Assembly (NCBI GenBank): GCA_963767715.1
Contig: CAVYFA010000009.1
Span: forward strand, 124,001-188,000
Direction of reading: 5' to 3'
DNA: 64,000 nucleotides
Origin: CAVSXS01 sp963767715
GTDB lineage: Bacteria > Chloroflexota > Ktedonobacteria > Ktedonobacterales > Ktedonobacteraceae
In this document: piece after piece, positions 58,664-64,000 of the stretch
How the letters are laid out: each line of letters opens with the position of its first letter
Position numbering within the stretch: the first letter of the stretch is position 1
Notes under the pieces: generated by a model
What the model was told of the DNA's origin: nothing
The model's input: the letters and a program-made list of their open reading frames with translations, nothing else
Database searches by the model: none
Program-made: the position numbers and the translations under genes

Positions 58664-59845
58664 ATGGCACTCACAATAGGAATCATCGGTCTCCCGCAGA
58701 GTGGGAAGACATCATTGTTCAACGCGCTGACGAAGGCGGGCGCGCCGGTCAGCAACTACGCCACCAGCACGGTGCAGGCCAATTTCGCCGTCGTGCAGGT
58801 GCCGGATGCGCGCCTGCAGCCACTGGCGGACATCTTCCATCCGAAGAAGGTCACGCCCACCACGGTCGAATTTGTGGATGTGGCCGGCATGGGGCAGACC
58901 TCACACCAGGCCGGCGAGAAAGGTGAGGGATTGAGTGCCGAATTCATCGGCCATATTCGCAATGCTGACGCGCTGGCCATCGTGCTGCGTACCTTCGAGA
59001 ACAGCAACGTCCCGCATATCTACGACACGATTGACCCGAACCGCGACCTGGATAGCCTGAACGCGGAACTGGCTCTGACCGATCTTTCTACCGTCGAAAA
59101 GCGCATCGAGCGCACCAGAAAGGCCGCCAAGTCGGGCGACAAAAAGTACCAGCAGGAACTGGAGATACTCTCCCTGTTGCAGGATGCACTCAACGAGCTA
59201 AAGCCGGTCAGCCAGCTTGAACTGCTCCCCCAGGATCGCGCCGTGCTGAACGAGCTGTTCCTGCTCACTCTCAAACCGCGCATGTACGTGTTGAACGTCA
59301 GCGAAGATGTGCTGGGGGCAGCCAACGACGTGCTGGAACGTAGCGCTGCCGGGGAAGAGATCGACCTGCAGCAGCAGGAGGGTGAGCTGCGAGGCATCGC
59401 CACCATCGCCATGCGCGCGAAAGCCGAGGGCGCGGAAGTAGTGGCCGTTTCGGCGCGCCTAGAGGCCGAGCTGGCCGAACTGCCGGAAGAGGACGCGCGA
59501 GAATACCTCGAAGCCCTCGGCCTGCCGGAACTCGGCGCGGAGCGCGTCATCCAGGTCGGCTACCGCCTGCTCAACCTGATAACCTTCCTGACGGCTGGCG
59601 AGGACGAGGTGCGCGCCTGGACTGTCACCAGGGGCGCAAAGGCACCCGAGGCGGCCGGCAAAATCCACTCGGACATTGAACGCGGCTTCATCCGCGCCGA
59701 AGTGACGCGCTACGAGGATTTCATGGCCAGCGGCGGCTCTTTTGCTGCCGCGGCGAAGAAGGGCCTGCAACGGCTGGAGGGGAAGGATTATGTCATCCAG
59801 GATGGGGATATCGCGCATTTCCGCTTCAACGTCGGGAAGTCTTAA
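58664..59845 (+). CDS. ychF: YchF/OLA1-type P-loop NTPase
   Basis: 393 residues from ATG 58664 (AGAGG upstream). OBG-family G domain: P-loop GLPQSGKTSLFNAL (the family usually has NVGKS; here QSGKT), FVDVAGM switch region, then the helical coiled-coil insertion with DLSTVEKRIERTRK, and the C-terminal TGS domain (FLTAGEDEVRAWTVTRGAKAPEAAGKIHSDIERGFIRAEV...). YchF proteins prefer ATP and associate with ribosomes (family knowledge). It ends 4 bases from the convergent EamA gene. Confidence 0.9.
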   Translation: MALTIGIIGLPQSGKTSLFNALTKAGAPVSNYATSTVQANFAVVQVPDARLQPLADIFHPKKVTPTTVEFVDVAGMGQTSHQAGEKGEGLSAEFIGHIRNADALAIVLRTFENSNVPHIYDTIDPNRDLDSLNAELALTDLSTVEKRIERTRKAAKSGDKKYQQELEILSLLQDALNELKPVSQLELLPQDRAVLNELFLLTLKPRMYVLNVSEDVLGAANDVLERSAAGEEIDLQQQEGELRGIATIAMRAKAEGAEVVAVSARLEAELAELPEEDAREYLEALGLPELGAERVIQVGYRLLNLITFLTAGEDEVRAWTVTRGAKAPEAAGKIHSDIERGFIRAEVTRYEDFMASGGSFAAAAKKGLQRLEGKDYVIQDGDIAHFRFNVGKS

Positions 59846-59849
59846 TGTC

Positions 59850-60833
59850 TCACCCGCGCCGCTCGCGCCCGAACGACACCAGCACAACGCCCGACAGGAT
59901 CGTAAGCATGGCGAGCACTTCGACCAGGTTGATCTGTTCTCCAGCTACAGCAACGCCGAGGCCGACCGCCACGAGCGGGTTGGCGTAAGCGTAGCTGGTC
60001 GCCAGGGCGGGACGCACATGGCTCAGCAGGTAGCCGTAGGCGCTGAAGGCGATAAGCGAACCGCCAACGATGAGGTAGATCATAGCGAACAGCGGGCGCG
60101 GGCCGGGAAAGGCTGTCATGCGCTCGCCGGTACTCAGGCCAACGATGAAGAGCAGCGCGCCACCCATCAGCATCTGCGCCGCGCTCGCCATCAGGCCCTT
60201 CGGAGAAGGCAGGCGCTGGCTAAGAATGGAGCCGAGCGCCCAGCACATAGGCGCGATAAGCAGGAGAATCGCCCCCAGCACACTGGCATGAAAGCCGTTC
60301 CCCAGGTTCAACACTACAAGGCCGGCAAAGCCGATGCCCAGCCCGCACCATTCGATGGGCCTTGGCCAGCGCCCGAACAGGCCCGAGAAGAGAGATGCCC
60401 ACAGGGGGATCGCCCCCAGAGCCAGTGCCGCCAGGCCACTTGCAACGTACTGTTCGGCGTAGACGACGAAGCCGTTGCCGAACACCAGCAGCAGCCCACC
60501 CACGACCAGCGACCCCAACCACTGTGCGCGAGTAGGTGAAGGTGAACCGCGCAAGCGCAAGAAAAGATAGAGAATCACACCCGCTATAAACTGGCGGAAG
60601 GCTGCCACGAAGAAGGGCGGGAAGCCTTCCAGCGCGATACGCATCCCCAGGTACGTGCCGCCCCATAGCGTATACAGCGCCAGCAGCGACAGAATAATCA
60701 AGAGCCGGTTCTTCGCGGGGGATGAAACCGGCTCTGATGAGTGGGATGATTGCTGGCCAGCCTGGCTTATCGCGCCCTGCGCGGGTTGAGCCAGGCTGGC
60801 CCCGACCGTTTGTTCAAATTGACGTTTTTCCAT
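59850..60833 (-). CDS. EamA/DMT-family transporter
   Basis: 327 residues from ATG 60833; the open frame to 60878 overlaps the small gene upstream. After about 45 hydrophilic residues it has ten membrane helices in two EamA halves, including LWGGTYLGMRIALEGFPPFF and the second-half start VLGAILLLIAPMCWALGSIL. Similar in layout to YedA-type drug/metabolite exporters; the substrate is unknown. It follows a 44-residue gene by 8 bases, in the same operon. Confidence 0.92.
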   Translation of the reverse strand: MEKRQFEQTVGASLAQPAQGAISQAGQQSSHSSEPVSSPAKNRLLIILSLLALYTLWGGTYLGMRIALEGFPPFFVAAFRQFIAGVILYLFLRLRGSPSPTRAQWLGSLVVGGLLLVFGNGFVVYAEQYVASGLAALALGAIPLWASLFSGLFGRWPRPIEWCGLGIGFAGLVVLNLGNGFHASVLGAILLLIAPMCWALGSILSQRLPSPKGLMASAAQMLMGGALLFIVGLSTGERMTAFPGPRPLFAMIYLIVGGSLIAFSAYGYLLSHVRPALATSYAYANPLVAVGLGVAVAGEQINLVEVLAMLTILSGVVLVSFGRERRG

Positions 60834-60841
60834 GAGACTGC

Positions 60842-60976
60842 TTAGTGAAAACCATACCAGTGCTGGCGCCTGAGCCATTCCGGGCTGTCGGGGCCATCAA
60901 TGCTCGAGACACCCCAACGCAAGGCGCTCAGATCCAGCATTATAAACAGGACGATAAGCACAATGAGGTATGTCAT
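60842..60976 (-). CDS. Small 44-residue membrane-like protein upstream of the EamA gene
   Basis: Too short for most gene finders. ATG 60976 is preceded by CCAGGAGAGA at a good distance, and TAA is at 60842-60844. The peptide has one hydrophobic segment (residues 3-16, YLIVLIVLFIML), then DLSALRWGVSSIDGPDSPEW and a basic RRQHWYGFH end. The layout (short membrane helix, then ALRWG..S.DG, then a basic tail) resembles small Chloroflexota proteins I know as hypothetical, from memory. Its stop is 8 bases from the EamA start, so translation may be coupled. Confidence 0.72.
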   Translation of the reverse strand: MTYLIVLIVLFIMLDLSALRWGVSSIDGPDSPEWLRRQHWYGFH

Positions 60977-61111
60977 TGTATTCTCTCCTGGCTTAGCGGT
61001 AAGCCATTACATGATATTCAATACAATTTTTGACAATATACAATACTTCACTATGTATAGTATCAGGAGGGTGGCGCTTTCGCTACGGCCAAATCGGTGG
61101 AAATTCAAGAG

Positions 61112-62167
61112 TCAATTGGCCCTGCTCTTCTCCTGCTTCAACAATTGCTGCTTGCGTTCGATGCCCCAGCGATAGCCGCCCATGTGACCGTTTTCACGCA
61201 CGACGCGGTGACAGGGGACGACGATGGCGACAGGATTGGTGGCACATGCGCGCGCCACCGCCCGCGTCGCTTTCGGCTGGCCAATAGCCTGCGCCACCTG
61301 ACTATAGGAGCGAGTGGCGCCGTAGGGGATGGCCTGCAATTCCTGCCAGACGCGCCATTGGAAGGCCGTCGCCTGCACATCCACCGGCAGATCGAAATGC
61401 GGCTGCTGGCCGTCGAGATGCCGCACCAGCGTCTCGACCCAGGCATGCAGCCCTGCGTCCTTCCCATCGCGCTGGATCTCAGCCCTCGGGTATTCCTGCC
61501 ACAGGGCGTCCTCCAGCTTCGCGTCATCGTCCCCGATGCAGACTGAACAGATGCCCTTATCGGTTGCCGCCACGAGCAGGCGGCCCAGGGCTGAATCGAC
61601 GATGGTATAGGTGATATTCATTCCAGGGCCGCCGCGCCGGTACGTCGTGGGAGTCATGCCTAACTGTTCGGGCGCGCGCTCGTAGAGACGGCTGCTGGAA
61701 CTGAAACCTACTTCGTATAATGCCTGTGTCACTGTTTCTCCCTCCTTCAATTGCTCTTTGAACTGATCCAGGCGGCGGGCCTCCGCGTACTGGCGTGGGG
61801 AAATGCCCATGACGCGCTTGAAGACGCGCTGCAGGTGAAACGGACTGACACTGACCTGCGCGCCGAGTTCCGCCAGGCCTGGCATATCGTCCAGGTGCTG
61901 CTCTATATAGCGGCAGGCGCGTTGCACCAGTTCCACCTGTGGATCGGCTACCGCGCTCTCACGCGGGCGGCAGCGCTTGCAGGCGCGAAACCCGGCCTCC
62001 TCAGCCGCCGATGGCAGTGGGAAGAAGAGCACCTCTTCGCGCCTTGGCCGCCGCGATGGGCAGGATGGATTGCAGTAGATGCCGGTGGAACGCACGGCAT
62101 ACACAAACCTGCCATTCGCATGGCTATCTCTTTCCATTACGGCTTGCCAGTATTGATCTTCGTACAT
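61112..62167 (-). CDS. ada: Bifunctional Ada: methylated-DNA sensor/regulator and O6-methylguanine methyltransferase
   Basis: 351 residues from ATG 62167 (CAGGAGC upstream). Ada-type zinc domain with the four Cys in YCNPSCPSRRP and GFRACKRCRP (the first Cys takes methyl from phosphotriesters); an AraC-type HTH (about 75-175, LGAQVSVSPFHLQRVFKRVMGISPRQY); a methyltransferase N-terminal domain; and the active-site helix with PCHRVVRENGHMGGYRWG, where Cys accepts O6-methyl. All catalytic Cys are present. It should activate its own repair response when methylated. It stands alone. Confidence 0.95.
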   Translation of the reverse strand: MYEDQYWQAVMERDSHANGRFVYAVRSTGIYCNPSCPSRRPRREEVLFFPLPSAAEEAGFRACKRCRPRESAVADPQVELVQRACRYIEQHLDDMPGLAELGAQVSVSPFHLQRVFKRVMGISPRQYAEARRLDQFKEQLKEGETVTQALYEVGFSSSSRLYERAPEQLGMTPTTYRRGGPGMNITYTIVDSALGRLLVAATDKGICSVCIGDDDAKLEDALWQEYPRAEIQRDGKDAGLHAWVETLVRHLDGQQPHFDLPVDVQATAFQWRVWQELQAIPYGATRSYSQVAQAIGQPKATRAVARACATNPVAIVVPCHRVVRENGHMGGYRWGIERKQQLLKQEKSRAN

Positions 62168-62270
62168 TGTGAATAGCTCCTGATTTTTCCAAACCTCACA
62201 CGTATATGATAGGATAAGATCAGATGATAGTCTATCCGTTTCTTGCTATTAAATGTTTCCAGGAGGAACC

Positions 62271-63461
62271 ATGCCCGAACTCGACCGCTTGAAATCTGAT
62301 ATCGACGAACTGGTGCCGGATATGGTGGCGACCCGCCGCGACCTGCACGAACACCCGGAGCTGGCCTTCGAGGAGGTACGCACCTCGAATATCGTGGCTC
62401 AGCGCCTGCGCGCACTTGGGCTGGAAGTCCAGACCGGCGTGGCGAAGACGGGTGTGGTTGGTCTGCTGCGAGGTGGGACGGGCAAAGATGGCGGGAAAAC
62501 GATAGCGATCCGTGCCGATATGGACGCGCTGCCTATCCATGAACTGACCGAGATCGAGTATCGCTCGCAGGTGGACGGTAAGATGCACGCCTGCGGCCAT
62601 GACGGGCATACTACGATCCTGCTGGCGGTCGCCGATATATTGACGAAGCGCAAAGAGCAACTGTCGGGCAACGTCAAGTTCGTCTTTCAGCCCGCCGAAG
62701 AGGTAGTCGGCGGGGCCGCCCCGATGGTCAGGGAAGGCGCGATGGAAGGGGTGGACGGTGTAATCGGCCTGCACCTCATCAGCGATTACGCGTTCGGGCG
62801 GGTGGGCGTACGCTCCGGCCCCATCTTTGCCAGCGCGGACAGGCTTATCCTGACCGTCAGGGGCAAGGGAGGTCATGCCGCCATGCCGGAGACGACGGTT
62901 GACCCAATCGTGATCGCCTCCTACATCGTCACAGCGCTGCAAACGCTCATCAGCCGCGAGACCTCCCCGTTCAGCCCGGCGGTAATTACGATTGCCAGGA
63001 TTACAGCCGGCACAGCCTTTAACATCATCCCCGAAACGGCGGAGATGCACGGCACGATGCGCTCCTTCACAGTGGAGCATCGCGAGAAATTGCTGCGCCG
63101 CATTCGCGAGGTAGCGACCGGCATCGCAGGCGCTATGGGCGGCTCCTGCGAAGTGGAGATAACTGCCGGCTGCCCACCCTGCGTCAACGACGTTGCGATG
63201 ACCGAACTGGTACACAATGCCGCAGTCGCGGCAGTCGGCGAGCAGCGTGTAGATAGCGGTGAAGAGGTTTTGAGTACCGGCAGCGACGATATGGCCGAAT
63301 TCCTCAACGCCGTCCCGGGCTGCTACTTCATCGTTGGAGTGAACAACCCGGAGAAGGGCGCGAAGTACCCGCACCATCACCCGCGCTTCAACATCGACGA
63401 GGACGCCCTGCCCGTCGGCGTCGAGGTGCTCACAAGGGCAGCGCTGGACTTTTTGAAGTAA
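62271..63461 (+). CDS. M20-family amidohydrolase
   Basis: 396 residues from ATG 62271, AGGAGG upstream. Metal-binding motifs DMDALPIHE, MHACGHDGHTTILL and FQPAEEVVGGAAPM are the M20D pattern of N-acyl-amino-acid/hippurate hydrolases, with VRGKGGHAAMPE and the C-terminal HHPRFNIDEDAL. It removes acyl groups from amino acids or related amides in the cytoplasm; the substrate is not determined. No signal peptide. It starts 103 bases from the divergent ada gene. Confidence 0.93.
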   Translation: MPELDRLKSDIDELVPDMVATRRDLHEHPELAFEEVRTSNIVAQRLRALGLEVQTGVAKTGVVGLLRGGTGKDGGKTIAIRADMDALPIHELTEIEYRSQVDGKMHACGHDGHTTILLAVADILTKRKEQLSGNVKFVFQPAEEVVGGAAPMVREGAMEGVDGVIGLHLISDYAFGRVGVRSGPIFASADRLILTVRGKGGHAAMPETTVDPIVIASYIVTALQTLISRETSPFSPAVITIARITAGTAFNIIPETAEMHGTMRSFTVEHREKLLRRIREVATGIAGAMGGSCEVEITAGCPPCVNDVAMTELVHNAAVAAVGEQRVDSGEEVLSTGSDDMAEFLNAVPGCYFIVGVNNPEKGAKYPHHHPRFNIDEDALPVGVEVLTRAALDFLK

Positions 63462-63514
63462 TGTGTGAGTGTACAACTTGAGTCATTCCGATTTTGGAGT
63501 GGCTCAAGTTTTCT

Positions 63515-64000
63515 CTAATGCGGATGTACCATCCGAGCATTCAGGATCGATTCGAGAGTATCGATATAGAACTCCCCGGACCCTTCCAACTGTTTCTCGA
63601 GACTTTTCTGCTGCAATCGCCTGTACCGCGCGGAGAGGTTGTTGCCCGACGCAATCAGGCGCACTGTATGGCCCTGCTCAAGCAAGGACATAATCTTCTC
63701 ATAGTAATCGCTATCCCCACTGACAATGATGTATATCTCAGGCTTGCTGTTATACATCTCTAAACTGATACACTCGAGTAGGACAAAATCCGCAAGGTTA
63801 GTGATCCGTTGCAGGATGACGGTTTGTCCATGCGGGTACTGCACGCTAAATCCCACCGCGCGAAAGGCTTCGATAGCCTTTCGCATCTCGGGTTCATTGA
63901 TTGGCGAGACGCTCAACCACCGGCAGACGACCTCACCAAACTGCTGTGCGTGTTTGGTGAGAGCTTCAACAATCGTCTCTGGTTGTGCCAACTGTTCTCT
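63515..64000 (-). CDS. NYN/LabA-like PIN-fold protein (partial, 5' end outside window)
   Basis: The frame is open from the window edge to a stop at 63515; about 161 residues are visible. A TTG at 63991 could be read as a start, but the preceding in-frame codons look coding and the first catalytic Asp of the NYN domain is missing, so the N-terminus is beyond 64000. Visible features: IYIIVSGDSDYYEKIM with acidic metal ligands, then the GHTVRLIASGNNLS strand. NYN proteins are probable nucleases acting on RNA. It converges on the M20 gene. Confidence 0.82.
   Translation of the reverse strand, partial: REQLAQPETIVEALTKHAQQFGEVVCRWLSVSPINEPEMRKAIEAFRAVGFSVQYPHGQTVILQRITNLADFVLLECISLEMYNSKPEIYIIVSGDSDYYEKIMSLLEQGHTVRLIASGNNLSARYRRLQQKSLEKQLEGSGEFYIDTLESILNARMVHPH

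Noticed and set aside
61097..61546. 149-codon forward frame near a TTGACA/TATAGT-like stretch at 61028-61060
   Set aside because: It is opposite the methyltransferase domain of ada; the promoter-like bases have no credible forward gene to drive.
62232..63476. 414-codon reverse frame opposite the M20 amidohydrolase
   Set aside because: Shadow; the forward frame has the full set of M20 metal-binding motifs and a strong ribosome-binding site.

Overview
This window looks like a chromosomal segment from a Ktedonobacter-like member of the Chloroflexota. That is an inference from gene content: GC-rich coding DNA, many Ser/Thr kinases fused to solute-binding domains, large NB-ARC/TPR/LuxR regulators, a B12-dependent acyl-CoA mutase without its B12 domain, several small proteins I associate with this group, and abundant palindromic repeats. 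No rRNA, tRNA or CRISPR array was seen.

Left arm (1-14.6 kb): the tail of an OmpR-type response regulator with its histidine kinase, a soluble GAF/GAF/PAS histidine kinase, two small conserved proteins ending at a strong terminator, and a zinc-ribbon Ser/Thr kinase split by a frameshift from a branched-chain-amino-acid-type binding domain. A reverse-strand ylm-like cluster follows (pgeF, yggS, a DUF6391-type gene, yggT), with repeats in its gaps. A 498-bp element with inverted ends, an orphan AbrB-type protein, and an operon of a small protein, a WD40 lipoprotein and an LCP protein come next.

Central signalling island (15.1-44.2 kb): four paralogous receptor-like proteins (kinase, one membrane helix, OppA/DppA-type peptide-binding ectodomain) at 19.5, 26.6, 38.6 and 41.5 kb. 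The third is frameshifted and the fourth is a decaying pseudogene. The first three have near-identical promoters. Two giant LuxR-family regulators are transcribed divergently from the first receptor gene and from a six-gene cassette (32.4-38.4 kb). The cassette has three small paralogous proteins with a shared leader-like N-terminus, an ABC exporter with an unusual N-terminal domain and a C-terminal cyclic-nucleotide-binding domain, a GAF protein and a subtilase without a signal peptide. My favoured hypothesis is a peptide production/export locus embedded among receptor kinases built to bind peptides. The island also holds a REP-associated transposase between REP-like repeats, an IS4-family insertion with a 13-bp target duplication, a nested 103-bp MITE, and a half-MFS/sigma-like chimera.

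Right arm (44.2-64 kb): mostly housekeeping genes, including an M24 peptidase (frameshifted), a DnaJ-type zinc-finger protein, adenosine deaminase, a HhH DNA-glycosylase-like gene, an alpha/beta hydrolase, an FAD oxidoreductase, a reverse operon (mutase, GNAT, prmA, rsmE), a secreted phosphoesterase (frameshifted), FmdB-type zinc ribbon, YchF, an EamA transporter preceded by an unlisted 44-aa gene, Ada, an M20 amidohydrolase and a partial NYN-domain gene.

Six genes carry what looks like a single extra base. This could be recent decay or systematic sequence error, and should be settled before those genes are called dead.
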